From DATKWD01 sp963704815 (GTDB lineage: Bacteria; Actinomycetota; Acidimicrobiia; Acidimicrobiales; Salinilacustritrichaceae), in the NCBI GenBank assembly GCA_963704815.1, contig CAVPHU010000003.1, forward strand, positions 203,646-267,645: a stretch of DNA of 64,000 nt, written 5' to 3'. The notes beneath the pieces are model-generated. The model made no database searches. It had not been told where the DNA came from and saw only the letters and a list, made by a program, of their open reading frames with translations. Of the stretch, positions 36,927-45,755 are shown piece by piece; positions within the stretch are counted from its first letter, which is position 1, and every line of letters begins with the position of its first letter. The position numbers and the translations under genes are program-made.

Positions 36927-37514
36927 GTGCTGAGACGAACGGCCGGCCTGTGGGGAGCCCTCGGTTTCGGAGGGGCGGCGGTCCTTGCGGCACGGCGCCA
37001 GCCGGGCTATTCCCACAGGCGAAATCATGTGAGCGGGCTTGCCTCGCATGGGCAGGAGTCCGCCGCGTTCATGATCCCGGGATTCATCGTCCTGGCCGCA
37101 GCACAGGGTGTCCTCTCGGCACCGACGCCGAGTGTCCAACGCTTGGCCCGTGCGGCTGCGGCCACCACGCTCGTCGCCGGACTGGTACGGGTCAGCGATC
37201 CGCGCTGCCCACAGCCAGGAGACCCCGACGCCACCAGATCCGACCTCGGACACGGCGTCGCCAGCATCGCCACGTTCGTCCTCTGGACCGTGATGCCGAT
37301 CGTTGCCGCTCGAGATCAGCCGACGGGCTGGTACCAACGCTTCGCTCGCGCCATGGTCGTGCCGACCATCGTGGCGTTCGTCGGCGCCGGGGCAACGACG
37401 CAACTCGACTCTGGGGCCAAGGGCATCGCCCAGCGAGCGTTCCTCGCATCAGTGTTCCTGTTCCAGGCAGCCACCGGCCTCGCGCACGGGCCGACGCGCA
37501 CGCTCTCGACCTAG
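36927..37514 (+). CDS. DUF998-type integral membrane protein
   Basis: The likely start is GTG at 36927, giving 195 residues; the longer open frame upstream is not protein-like. Six hydrophobic segments are visible, including AGLWGALGFGGAAVLAA, AAFMIPGFIVLAAAQGVL, SIATFVLWTVMPIVAA and VVPTIVAFVGAGATTQL. The first loop, GYSHRRNHVSGLASHGQESA, corresponds to the conserved loop of DUF998 membrane proteins. Function is unknown. Codon bias is weaker than in neighbouring genes, consistent with a transferred accessory gene. Confidence 0.55.
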   Translation: MLRRTAGLWGALGFGGAAVLAARRQPGYSHRRNHVSGLASHGQESAAFMIPGFIVLAAAQGVLSAPTPSVQRLARAAAATTLVAGLVRVSDPRCPQPGDPDATRSDLGHGVASIATFVLWTVMPIVAARDQPTGWYQRFARAMVVPTIVAFVGAGATTQLDSGAKGIAQRAFLASVFLFQAATGLAHGPTRTLST

Positions 37515-37692
37515 CGCCGCGGCCCTCGAGAACCTCTGCCCCGAAGCCGACCCACTGCCGGTTCCGGAGCGAACGGTCCACTACGACCGGCCCGGCGCGA
37601 TCCGAACGGTTGCTCAGCTTTCATCAGCGATGTGAGCAGATGCGCACAATCCGTGAGGTTGTCAGTGGGAGCGTCGACGGCGCCGAAGAACG

Positions 37693-38079
37693 TCAGATCC
37701 GCTGAACCACGAGCTCGAGACCGAGCGCATCTCGCAGCCGCTCCAAGTCGCCGACGTCGCTGGTGATGACGAGGTCGCCGCGCGACGCGGCACCGACGGC
37801 GACGGAGGCGTCGACGACATCGGTTGTCTTGGAGATGCCGCACGCCGCGCCCGCCGAACGAGCCCGAGCTTCGTTGAGATCCTCGACCCGACAACCCGTC
37901 AGCAGGCGAGACAGGTGGGCCTGCGGCCCGCCGCGCCAGCTCTGGCACAGGACTCCGGCCGGAACCGTCGGCACGCGTCCACGTTCGAGCGCGCGCCGGT
38001 GTAGCGCCCACATGCGCCGTTCGTTGCGTTCGGCGGCGATGAGGGCGCCGGTGTCGTACGTGACTCCGGATGTCGTCAC
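37693..38079 (-). CDS. vapC: PIN-domain ribonuclease toxin of a VapBC module
   Basis: A 128-residue PIN domain. Acidic catalytic residues are seen at VTYDTGALIAAE (first Asp and Glu), near VEDLNEARAR, in DVVDASVA and in ITSDVGDLERL. PIN toxins cleave tRNA or rRNA at specific sites. The GTG start at 38079 lies 12 bases after the antitoxin stop, the usual antitoxin-toxin order. The unit lies between the DUF998 gene and rmuC in a short accessory region. Confidence 0.85.
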   Translation of the reverse strand: MTTSGVTYDTGALIAAERNERRMWALHRRALERGRVPTVPAGVLCQSWRGGPQAHLSRLLTGCRVEDLNEARARSAGAACGISKTTDVVDASVAVGAASRGDLVITSDVGDLERLRDALGLELVVQRI

Positions 38080-38091
38080 GGGTTCGACCGG

Positions 38092-38319
38092 TCAGGGGCC
38101 ATCGAGCACGGCATCGGCCCACGCGAGCTCGACATCGCTCAGGGCGCCGTGCTCGGCCTCCCAGGCCCTGACCTCAGCCAGTCCCGTCTCGATGATGAGC
38201 GCCCGTTCGGCAGCGGCGTTCAACCAAGCCGACAGACTGACGCCGCTCCGGCCGGCTGCCGAGGCCGCCGCCTTCGCCACCGACTCTTCGAGCGCCACCG
38301 ACAGCTTCTTCACGGGCAT
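38092..38319 (-). CDS. vapB: VapB-type antitoxin
   Basis: A 75-residue protein from ATG 38319 (a GTG at 38337 is less likely). The N-terminus MPVKKLSVALEESVAKAA and the following helices (GVSLSAWLNAAAERALI) look like a ribbon-helix-helix DNA-binding fold, with an acidic Trp-containing C-terminus that would wrap the toxin. A TACCGT -10 eight bases upstream of ATG 38319 suggests a leaderless message. VapB normally represses its own operon. Confidence 0.8.
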   Translation of the reverse strand: MPVKKLSVALEESVAKAAASAAGRSGVSLSAWLNAAAERALIIETGLAEVRAWEAEHGALSDVELAWADAVLDGP

Positions 38320-38363
38320 GGAACTCAACGGTAGCACCCGCTTCCTACCACTCGTCGGTCGGC

Positions 38364-39614
38364 TCAGCCGGCGTCGCGGCCGAGGGGAAGCTCGCGGATG
38401 TCACCGGCGGCCCGCTTGGCGACGAGATGTTCGCCTTCGCCGAGTTCGTGTGCGCGGTCGGTCGTCACACCGAGGCCGGCGTCGCCGCGGAGCCGTTGGA
38501 TCTCGTCCAACTGCTTCTCGAGCATGCGGCGGCGCTTCCCGGTGAGGTCCTCGAAGCCGTTGTTGAGCGTGCGCAGCTGCTTGGAGACCTTGTCGAGGTG
38601 CTCGGAGAATCGCTCCCACTGGTCGGTCACCCCGCCGAGGCAGCGAAGGATCTCGTCGCTGGTGCGCTCGAGCTGGAAGTGGTCCACCGCCTGGCGGATC
38701 ACGGCGAGCACGGCGAACAGGCTCGAAGGTGAGCACAGCACGATCTTCTGGGCCTGGGCCTCGTCGATGATCGTGCGGTCGTGCTCGTGGAGGAACGAGA
38801 ACACCGACTCGTTCGGGATGAACAGCAACACGCAGTCGACGGTGTCGCGGGCGTCGATGTAGTCGCGAGCGGACACCTCCTTCATCCGCGCTCGCACGTC
38901 GCGGAGGAACGCCTTGGTGAACTTGGCCGCGGCCTCGTCGGACTCGGCTTCGAGGACCCGCAGGTAGTTGTCGACGGGGAACTTGACGTCCATCCGGACC
39001 TCCATGCCACGAGGCAGGAGGAAGCTGATGTCGGGGATCGAGCCCGAGCCGAGGGCCTTCTGGCGGCGATAGTTGACGCCTTCGACGAAGCCGGCGGACC
39101 TCAGCACGTCTTCGGCCATGCGCTCGCCCCACTGGCCGCGTTGCTTGGGGTTGGCCAGCGCCTCTCGCAGGTGCTGGGTGGTGGCTTCGAGGCTCGAGCT
39201 CGCCTGGGCCACCGTCTGGAGGCGGGCGACGACGGTGCCGTGCTGCTCGGCCGACCGTTCCTGGAGCGCGTTGACGAGCTCGCCGATCCGGGTGAGCTCG
39301 ACCCCGACGGCGGTGACCTGTTCGGAGAACTGGGTCGACCGCAGATCGAGCTCGCGCGAGCCAGCGGCCGCGGTGTCGCCGAGCTTGTCGGACGCGACGT
39401 CGAGCACCGTCCGAACGGTGGCGTCGCGCTCGACCGCCAGCGTCTCGGCAGCCCGCAACGTGGTGGCGTCGACCGCGGCCTGCACCGCGGCATCGACCGC
39501 CAAGCGGCTCTCGGCCGCCGTCTGCCGACGCACCTGCGCACCGACGAGGACGGCCGCACCGACGGCGGCGAGGGCCGCAGCGAGCAGGGCGATGAGGACA
39601 GCGATCAGCCACAC
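38364..39614 (-). CDS. rmuC: RmuC family DNA recombination protein
   Basis: A 416-residue protein with an N-terminal membrane helix (VWLIAVLIALLAAALAAVG), a long coiled coil to about residue 140, and the RmuC nuclease-like core (PKQRGQWGERMAEDVLRSAGF, PDISFLLPRG, MDVKFPVDNYLR, DCVLLFIPNE, CSPSSLFAVLAVIRQ). RmuC limits DNA inversions and is linked to DNA repair. The open frame extends to GTG 39644, but that codon is part of a conserved promoter motif; the motif spacing predicts transcription beginning at GTG 39614, which I take as the start (leaderless). The C-terminal tail after the coiled coil is ordinary. Confidence 0.88.
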   Translation of the reverse strand: MWLIAVLIALLAAALAAVGAAVLVGAQVRRQTAAESRLAVDAAVQAAVDATTLRAAETLAVERDATVRTVLDVASDKLGDTAAAGSRELDLRSTQFSEQVTAVGVELTRIGELVNALQERSAEQHGTVVARLQTVAQASSSLEATTQHLREALANPKQRGQWGERMAEDVLRSAGFVEGVNYRRQKALGSGSIPDISFLLPRGMEVRMDVKFPVDNYLRVLEAESDEAAAKFTKAFLRDVRARMKEVSARDYIDARDTVDCVLLFIPNESVFSFLHEHDRTIIDEAQAQKIVLCSPSSLFAVLAVIRQAVDHFQLERTSDEILRCLGGVTDQWERFSEHLDKVSKQLRTLNNGFEDLTGKRRRMLEKQLDEIQRLRGDAGLGVTTDRAHELGEGEHLVAKRAAGDIRELPLGRDAG

Positions 39615-39619
39615 ATCGA

Positions 39620-39643
39620 TCAGTATCCCCAGGGGGTGTGACA
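39620..39643 (-). promoter_or_regulatory. TGTCACACCCCCTG promoter motif, copy 2 (rmuC)
   Basis: On the minus strand TGTCACACC (39643-39635), nine bases, then TACTGA (39625-39620), five bases before GTG 39614 of rmuC. Its match to the copy at 36424-36447 runs through both the upstream element and the -10 region. Because RmuC is a DNA repair-related protein, DNA-damage control is a reasonable inference. The oppositely directed amidase gene starts at 39653, so the site may also affect it. Confidence 0.5.
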
Positions 39644-39652
39644 CTTACGGGG

Positions 39653-40765
39653 ATGAGCACCTTCATCCAGCGCCTCGACGCCCCACCCGGCGACGGGCCG
39701 CGGCTCGCGGTGAAGGATCTCATCGACGTGGCCGGCTGGCCCACCACCGCGGGGAGTCGAGCCGTCGCCGACACCGCCGAACCGGCCGACCACGATGCGG
39801 CGGTGGTCGTCCGGGCGCGCGCCGCCGGCGCGCGGATCGTGGGCAAGGCCAACCTGCACGAGTTGGCCTACGGGGGCACCGGGGTCAACGACACATTCGG
39901 GACCCCGGCCAACCCCATCGACCCGTCGCTCATCCCCGGGGGTTCGTCGTCGGGATGTGCCGTCGCCGTCGCGACCGACGAGGCCGACCTGGCCATCGGC
40001 ACCGACACCGCAGGCTCGATCCGCACGCCGTCGGCGTGCTGCGGGACCGTGGGGCTCAAGACGACCTACGGACGGATCCCGACCGAGGGCATCCGCCCGC
40101 TGGCCCCCAGCCTCGACACCGTGGGCCCGATGGCCCGCACGGTGGCCGACGTCGGACGCGGTCTTGCGCTGCTCGATCCCGCGTTCGACCCCGACGCGGA
40201 CCTCGAGGTCCCCGCCTCGATCGCTCGGCTGCGCCTGCCCGATGTCGACCCCGCCGTCGACCGGGCGATCGACGAGGCCCTGGCCCGGACCGACCTCACG
40301 GTGACGACCATCGAGATCGAGGCCTGGCAACTGGCGACCGACGCAGCCATCACCGTGCTGCTCGCCGAGGCGGCCATCGTGAACGGCACGCTGCTCGAGC
40401 ACCACCGGCACCTGCTCGGCGCCGACGTGGTCGAGCGGATCGAGATCGGATCGACGATCGGAGGCGCCCACCTTCGTGACGCGCTGACCTTCGCCCGGAT
40501 CTGGCGGCACCAGCTCCAGATCTCGCTCGATCGGTTCACCGTCATCGCGATGCCCACCCTGCCGGTGCTCGCCCCGTCGCTCGACGACCCCAACCCCCGC
40601 AACGGCGCGCACAGCGCGCCGATCAACCTGGCCGGCGTCCCGGCGCTGGCGCTCCCGGTCCCGACGGCCGGCCCCGTCCCGGCCTCGCTCCAACTGGTCG
40701 GCTCCCACCACCACGAAGGGCATCTCCTGGCGCTCGGCTCGGTCATCGAGGCATCGCTGCGCTGA
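39653..40765 (+). CDS. amidase signature family protein
   Basis: A 370-residue amidase. The Ser-cisSer-Lys triad is visible: Lys in LAVKDLIDVAG (about residue 24), the glycine/serine-rich PGGSSSGCAVAVA with cis-Ser, and the nucleophile Ser in IGTDTAGSIRTPSACCG. Members hydrolyse amides; substrates include allophanate, indoleacetamide, aryl amides and others, so only the class is certain. It is shorter than typical family members (about 450), mostly in the C-terminal half. The start ATG at 39653 is close to the promoter motif of rmuC; the intergenic space is only 38 bases. Confidence 0.87.
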   Translation: MSTFIQRLDAPPGDGPRLAVKDLIDVAGWPTTAGSRAVADTAEPADHDAAVVVRARAAGARIVGKANLHELAYGGTGVNDTFGTPANPIDPSLIPGGSSSGCAVAVATDEADLAIGTDTAGSIRTPSACCGTVGLKTTYGRIPTEGIRPLAPSLDTVGPMARTVADVGRGLALLDPAFDPDADLEVPASIARLRLPDVDPAVDRAIDEALARTDLTVTTIEIEAWQLATDAAITVLLAEAAIVNGTLLEHHRHLLGADVVERIEIGSTIGGAHLRDALTFARIWRHQLQISLDRFTVIAMPTLPVLAPSLDDPNPRNGAHSAPINLAGVPALALPVPTAGPVPASLQLVGSHHHEGHLLALGSVIEASLR

Positions 40766-40782
40766 GGGCGTACCGTCGGGGG

Positions 40783-41223
40783 ATGCCCGGCATCAAGGTT
40801 TCGGTCGACATCGAGGCGCCACCTGGCGAGGTCTGGGAGGTCGTCGAAGACGTCGGTTCGCACGTCGACTGGATGGCCGATGCCGTCGCCATCCGCTTCA
40901 CCAGCACCCAGACCCAGGGCGTGGGCACCACCTTCGAGTGCGACACCAAGGTCGGTCCCATCAAACTGATGGACCTGATGGAGATCACCGAGTGGAAGCC
41001 ACGCAAGGCCATGGGGGTGCGCCACGTGGGTCTGGTGACCGGCGAAGGTCGATTCACCCTCAAGAAGTTGCGTCGGGGCCGGACCCGCTTCACCTGGAAG
41101 GAGCGACTCGACTTCCCCTGGTGGCTGGGTGGACCGCTCGGCGAGCTGGTCGGGGGCCAGGTCGTGCTCCGGCGGATCTGGAAGAAGAACCTGCTGGGTC
41201 TGAAGGCGATCGTCGAGGGCTGA
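40783..41223 (+). CDS. SRPBCC (START-like) family protein
   Basis: A 146-residue helix-grip protein: N-terminal strand IKVSVDIEAPPGEVWEVVED with the first helix, DWMADAVAIRF, TTFECDTKVGPIKLMDLMEI, and the long C-terminal helix containing GGQVVLRRIWKKNL. These domains bind hydrophobic ligands; substrate is unknown. Basic residues dominate the C-terminal third. It follows the amidase by 17 bases and is probably cotranscribed. Confidence 0.85.
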   Translation: MPGIKVSVDIEAPPGEVWEVVEDVGSHVDWMADAVAIRFTSTQTQGVGTTFECDTKVGPIKLMDLMEITEWKPRKAMGVRHVGLVTGEGRFTLKKLRRGRTRFTWKERLDFPWWLGGPLGELVGGQVVLRRIWKKNLLGLKAIVEG

Positions 41224-41250
41224 ACGTGCCCCGCCTGCTGAACGTGCGGC

Positions 41251-42093
41251 TCAGAAGATGAGCGGCTGGCTCAGGGCAAGGGTGACGAGGAACAGCCCGA
41301 CGGTCACCGTCGCCAAGGTGAGCGGAGCCACCCACTTCGAGGCCGTGCGGGGTGCGAACTCGAAGAGCGTCAGGCCGGCCAGATAACCACCGGCGAGCCC
41401 GCCGAGGTGCCCGCCGATCGAGATGCCGGGGATGGCGAAGGTGAACACCAGGTTGATCATGAGCAGACCGCCGAGGCCCGAGTCCCACGGGCTGGTCCCG
41501 TTGGCCCGCTGGCCGGCGATCGCCGCGCCCATCAGGCCGAACACGGCCCCCGAGGCGCCCACGGTCAGCGCGGTCTGACTCACGAGCACGACGCCGAAGC
41601 TCCCACCCACGAGGCCGGCGAGGTAGAGCAGCGCGAAGCGCAGGCGGCCGACCGCGGGCTCGAGTTGTGACCCGAGGATCCAGAGCATCGCCATGTTGAA
41701 TCCGAGGTGGAGCAGGTCGGCGTGCAGGAAGCCCGACGTGAAGACCCGGTACCACTCGCCGTCGGCGACCAGCGGCTCGAACATGCCGAAGTCGGCCGAC
41801 TGCTGCGGGTCGATGGGGAGCAATCCGAGTTGCCACGACTCCCCCGACGTCCCGCGGGTCAACACGAACACCGCCAGGTTCATCGCGATCAGCGCCGACG
41901 TGACCAGCGGCCGAGTGCGCAGCGACCCGGCGGTGTAGACCCGTTGCGAACCTGATCTGGTGCACTCGGGGCAGTGGAACCCGACCGACGCCGGGGTCAT
42001 GCAGTCGGGACAGATCGGGCGCTCACACCGCTGACAGACGACTCCTCCACGGCGGTCGCCGTGCCGGTAGCACGTCTGTACGGGGCTGGTCAC
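41251..42093 (-). CDS. rhomboid family intramembrane serine protease with N-terminal zinc-binding segment
   Basis: A 280-residue protein from GTG 42093. The first 50 residues contain four CxxC or CxxH pairs (CYRHGDRRGGVVCQRCERPIC and CPEC), a B-box/zinc-ribbon-like module common on actinobacterial rhomboids. Six membrane segments follow. The catalytic serine is in GASGAVFG and the catalytic histidine in GGHLGGLAGGYLAG; the HLGFNM loop lies before. It cleaves membrane proteins; substrates are unknown. It is convergent with the SRPBCC gene. Confidence 0.9.
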   Translation of the reverse strand: MTSPVQTCYRHGDRRGGVVCQRCERPICPDCMTPASVGFHCPECTRSGSQRVYTAGSLRTRPLVTSALIAMNLAVFVLTRGTSGESWQLGLLPIDPQQSADFGMFEPLVADGEWYRVFTSGFLHADLLHLGFNMAMLWILGSQLEPAVGRLRFALLYLAGLVGGSFGVVLVSQTALTVGASGAVFGLMGAAIAGQRANGTSPWDSGLGGLLMINLVFTFAIPGISIGGHLGGLAGGYLAGLTLFEFAPRTASKWVAPLTLATVTVGLFLVTLALSQPLIF

Positions 42094-42126
42094 GACGTGG
42101 GACGGTATCGCCGTTCGCTCCGCTGT

Positions 42127-42908
42127 CTACGTCCCGCTGAAATCGGCCTTGCCCGGGCCGTGCTCGAGGAACGACGCCACTCCGACCGCGGCGTCGTCGG
42201 TGGCGAACACCTCCTCGAACAACTGCTGCTCGAGGTCGAGCCCGCCGTTGAGGGTGATGTCGAGGCCACGGTCGATGGCCCGCTTCGCCAGGGCGTGAGC
42301 CAGCACCGGGCCTGCTGCGAACTCCGCGGGCCGAGCTCGTAGGCACGGTCGTGCAAGTCGGCATGGGGGACGACCTCCTCGACCAGACCGAGACGCAGCG
42401 CCTCGGTGGCGCCCACCTGTCGCCCGGTGAGCACGAGCTGCTTCGCCCGGGCGGGGCCGATGAGGCGGGACAGCCGCTGGGTTCCTCCTGCGCCGGGGAT
42501 GATGCCGAGGAGGATCTCCGGCTGACCGAGCTTCGCCTTGTCCGAGGCGATCCGCAGGTCACAGGCGAGGGCCAGCTCGCAGCCACCGCCGAGGGCGAAG
42601 CCCGCGATCGCCGCCACGGTCACCCGCGGGATCTCGGCGACGGCATCGAACGCCGCGCCGAACAGCCCGCCGATCTCGGCTGCCTCGGCCGGGCCCCCGA
42701 ACTCGGAGATGTCGGCCCCGGCTGCGAACACCCGATCGCCGCCGGTCACGACCACGGCACCCGGTGGGTCGTCGGTCAGCTCGAGTGCGGCCCGGTGGAG
42801 TTGTCGCAGCACCTCCTTGGAGAACGCGTTGACCTTGGGATGATCGAGGCGGAGGGTGGCAACGCCGTCATCGCGGCGCTCGACGTGGACGAGCGGAGCT
42901 TCAGCCAT
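42127..42908 (-). CDS. enoyl-CoA hydratase (frameshift near 42325)
   Basis: About 260 residues. The oxyanion-hole GADISEFG segment, ALGGGCELALACD with the first catalytic Glu, and GQPEILLGIIPGAGGTQRLSR with the second catalytic Glu are complete, as in true enoyl-CoA hydratases of beta-oxidation. Two extra G residues near 42325-42330 break the frame; removing both gives AYELAREFAAGPVLAHALAK and a normal C-terminus (LEHGPGKADFSGT) ending at TAG 42129-42127. Start is ATG at 42908. It lies upstream of the rhomboid gene and downstream of meaB on the same strand. Confidence 0.9.
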
Positions 42909-42950
42909 GGCCGACGACGCTAACCGAGCCGTGCCCGCGACCGGGAGGAC

Positions 42951-43910
42951 TCACTCGCTGCTGCGCACGGCCTCGACGATCTCGTCGGCCGCCGCCCACG
43001 GGTCAGTCGTCCCAGCCTCGATGGCTGCGGTGAGGCGATCGAGGACGTCGGCACCGGCACCCCGCCGGGCGAGGGCGAACAGGCGCTCGGACACGACGAG
43101 CTCGAGCTCGCGCCGAACCCGGTCGTGGCGACGCACCTGCAGCTCGCCCGAACGTTCGAGGTGCTCACGGTGCCGTCGAATCCGGTCCCACATCGTGTCC
43201 ACGCCGTCGCCATCGACCGCGTCGGTCTCGACGATCGGTGGCCGCCACTCCCCCAGTTCGGTCATCTCGAGCATCCCCTCGAGGTCGCGGTCGCGTCTCT
43301 CCAGCGCCGGGACGGTCGGCCTTGTTGATCACGAAGACGTCGGCGATCTCCATGAGTCCTGCCTTGTTCGCCTGCACGGCGTCACCCCACCCGGGGTTCA
43401 CGACCACGACGGTGGTGTCGGCCGCGCCGGCGACCTCGACCTCGACCTGGCCGACGCCGACCGTCTCGAGGAAGACCCAGCCGAACCCGACGCGTCGAGC
43501 ACCCGAACGGCCTGCGGGGTGGCCAGGGCGAGGCCGCCGAAATGGCCGCGGGTCGCCATCGAGCGGATGAACACGCCGTCGTCGAGGGCGTGCTGCTGCA
43601 TCCGGACGCGGTCGCCCAGGATCGCGCCGCCGGTGAACGGTGACGACGGGTCGATGGCGAGCACACCGATGCGGTCGGCATCGGCGCGAGCGACGCCGAG
43701 CAATGCGGCCGTGAGGGTCGACTTCCCGGCCCCCGGGGCCCCGGTGATGCCGACGGTGTAGCTGTGTCCCGCACGGCGGTGGGCCAGTGAACCAGCCTCA
43801 CGAGATGCGGCGCCACCGCGCTCGATGATGGACAGCAGGCGGGCCACCGCGCGCCGGTCGCCACCGGCGGCCTTGGTCATGAGCTCGGACGGATCGTCGG
43901 TTCGGGCCAT
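42951..43910 (-). CDS. meaB: MeaB/ArgK-type GTPase chaperone of methylmalonyl-CoA mutase (two frameshifts)
   Basis: A G3E GTPase of about 320 residues that protects and loads adenosylcobalamin-dependent methylmalonyl-CoA mutase. Walker A is GITGAPGAGKSTL (about residue 51), followed by VLAIDPSSPFTGGAILGDRVRM, MATRGHFGGLA, ETVGVGQVEVEVAGAADTT and INKADRP (the NKxD GTP-specificity motif). The frame is lost at two places: a missing base in the ALDASGF region near 43480 and an extra G near 43312. The motifs on both sides are complete. Start is ATG at 43910. No mutase gene is in the window. Confidence 0.88.
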
Positions 43911-43918
43911 CGAGACGC

Positions 43919-44183
43919 TCAGAGTCCCACCGGTGTCTCGCTGGGTTCGGTCGGGTCGGCGACGTTCACGACCTCGCGCGACGGCCGGGACGTGATCGCG
44001 CACGATGCGGCTGATCCCGGCCAGGAGGGCGCCGGACGAGGTGGAGCACCCGGCGCACGAGCCGCTGAGCGCGACCCGCACCACGCCCTGGGACGCATCG
44101 ACCGACCGGAGGTCGATGGTGCCGCCGTCGCCCTCGATCGCAGGCCGCAGCCGATCGATGGCGTCGGCGACTGCGGCTTCCAC
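43919..44183 (-). CDS. NifU-like iron-sulfur cluster scaffold domain protein (frameshift near 43980)
   Basis: A small protein of about 87 residues equivalent to the C-terminal NifU domain: the helix-strand start DAIDRLRPAIEGDGGTIDL and the cluster-binding GSCAGCSTSSG (CxxC). The last 20 residues after HVPAVA lie in a shifted frame; deleting one base near 43980 gives VAEVVNVADPTEPSETPVGL and a stop at 43919. Nfu proteins deliver Fe-S clusters to client enzymes. It is directly upstream of meaB on the same strand. Confidence 0.82.
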
Positions 44184-44227
44184 ACCGGCGATTGTACGAG
44201 CCCGGGTCGCCGTGGAACCCTTCGCCC

Positions 44228-45725
44228 GTGGCGCACGTGCTGGTGGAGGGGCAGATCGACGCGGCGGAAGCGACCCGTCGCGGCACCCCGCGCGACGACG
44301 TCATCCGCGAGCGCCAGATCGGCCCCGGCCGCTTCGAAGCGGACGTGGGCCCGTTCCGGCAGTACGAACGCCGCTTCGAGGTCAAGCCCGACGGGACCAT
44401 CAGGGACGAAACGACCTTCGTGCTCGACATCGGCATCTGGGGCGTGCTGTTCACGCCGCCGATGCGGGGAATGCTGGCCAAACGCCCAGCGGACTCGTCG
44501 AACCCGTGGTGGGCGCCACCGGACCGTCTCGACGCCCGCGCCGCGCGGGTCCTCACCGTGCTGACGACGTTGTCGCTCGCCGTCGGCTACCTGGGCACGC
44601 TGCTCACCCAGACGATCACCTTCGCGGTCGACGAGTTCGGCGCCTCCAACAGCGCCCAGGGCGACACTCTCGCCGGGGTCCGGGTCGGCATCCTCCTCGC
44701 CCTCGTCATCACGTCGGCGGCCGATCGTCGCGGCCGCCGCAAGGCCCTGCTCTTCTCGGCCCTCGGCGCCTGCGCTGCTGACCATCGCATGCGTGTTCGC
44801 ACCGAATCTCGTCGTGCTCGGTGTCCTCCAGACGTTGTCGCGCGGATGTGCCAGCGCGATGGGCATCCTGATCGCCGTCACCTCGGCCGAGGAGATGCCG
44901 GCCGGCAGTCGTGCGTACGCCGTGAGCCTGCTGGCGATGTGTACGGGTCTCGGCGCGGGCCTGGCGCTCGTGCTCCTCCCGGTCGCCGACCTCGGCCTCT
45001 CCTCGTGGCGCATCCTGTTCGCCGTTCCGCTGCTGTTCGTCCCCGCCATCATCCGGGTGGGCCGTGCCCTCCCCGAGAGTCGCCGATTTCGCGCCGAACA
45101 CGACGAAGCGGCCGGACTCGCCGGTCACGGTCGGCGGTTCTGGCTGCTCGCCGGATCGGCGTTCCTCGCCTCGATCTTCATCGCGCCCGCCTCGCAGTTC
45201 CTCAACGACTTCCTCCGGGACGAGCAGGGATTCTCGGCCGCCAGGATCTCCGTGTTCAGCATCTTCACCAATCTCCCCGGCGGCCTCGGCATCATCATCG
45301 CCGGCCGACTCGCGGACGTACGGGGGCGACGCATCGTGGGCGCGGTCGGCATGTTCGGCGGGGTCGGGTTCACCCTCCTGATGTACCTGGGCTCGGGCGC
45401 GAGCATCTGGGTCTGGTCGGTCCTCGGAGCGTTCATCGGAGCGGCCACGGTGCCGGCCCTCGGCGTCTACGGTCCCGAGCTCTTCCCGACTGCGGTGCGG
45501 GGAAAGGCCAATGCGGTGATCAGCATCGTGGGTGTGGTCGGCAGCGCCGCCGGCCTCATCCTGGCCGGCCGCCTCTCCGAGCGCTTCGATTCGTTCGGAC
45601 CCGCTCTGGCGCTGCTCGCCATCGGCCCCGCGCTGCTCACGCTGCTCATCCTCACTGCCTATCCCGAGACCGCGAGACAGGAGCTCGAGACGTTGAACCC
45701 CGAAGACCGGGCCGACCCCCGCTGA
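44228..45725 (+). CDS. MFS transporter with soluble N-terminal segment (frameshift near 44765)
   Basis: About 498 residues from GTG 44228. The first 95 residues are not membrane protein: they contain the FRQYERRFEVKPDGTIRDET strand-like stretch and then PWWAPPDRLDARAARVL before the first membrane helix. This resembles the second half of an SRPBCC-type domain and occurs on a subset of actinobacterial MFS proteins. Eleven or twelve hydrophobic segments follow, with the MFS loop motif DRRGRRKALLFSALGA between helices 2 and 3 and RLADVRGRRIVG in the second half. One extra T in GCCTGCG near 44765 breaks the frame; removal gives SALGALLLTIACVFAP. Substrate is unknown. Confidence 0.85.
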
Positions 45726-45755
45726 CGGCAGAGGCACTTGTACGATCGCCTCTCG

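Noticed and set aside
37659..37668. TTGTCAGTGG, a perfect match to the classical DNA-damage (RecA-independent) promoter core on the plus strand
   Set aside because: No TAnnnT follows at the right distance and no plus-strand gene lies downstream; it falls just beyond the 3' end of vapC. Probably chance.
36332..37705. A 457-codon open frame covering most of the metG-vapC interval
   Set aside because: Only about 75 residues near its start look like protein; the rest is GC-driven open frame overlapping the DUF998 gene in another frame.
39612..39644. GTG 39644 as the rmuC start
   Set aside because: The first ten codons coincide with a conserved promoter motif found also at 36424; GTG 39614 follows the predicted transcript start.
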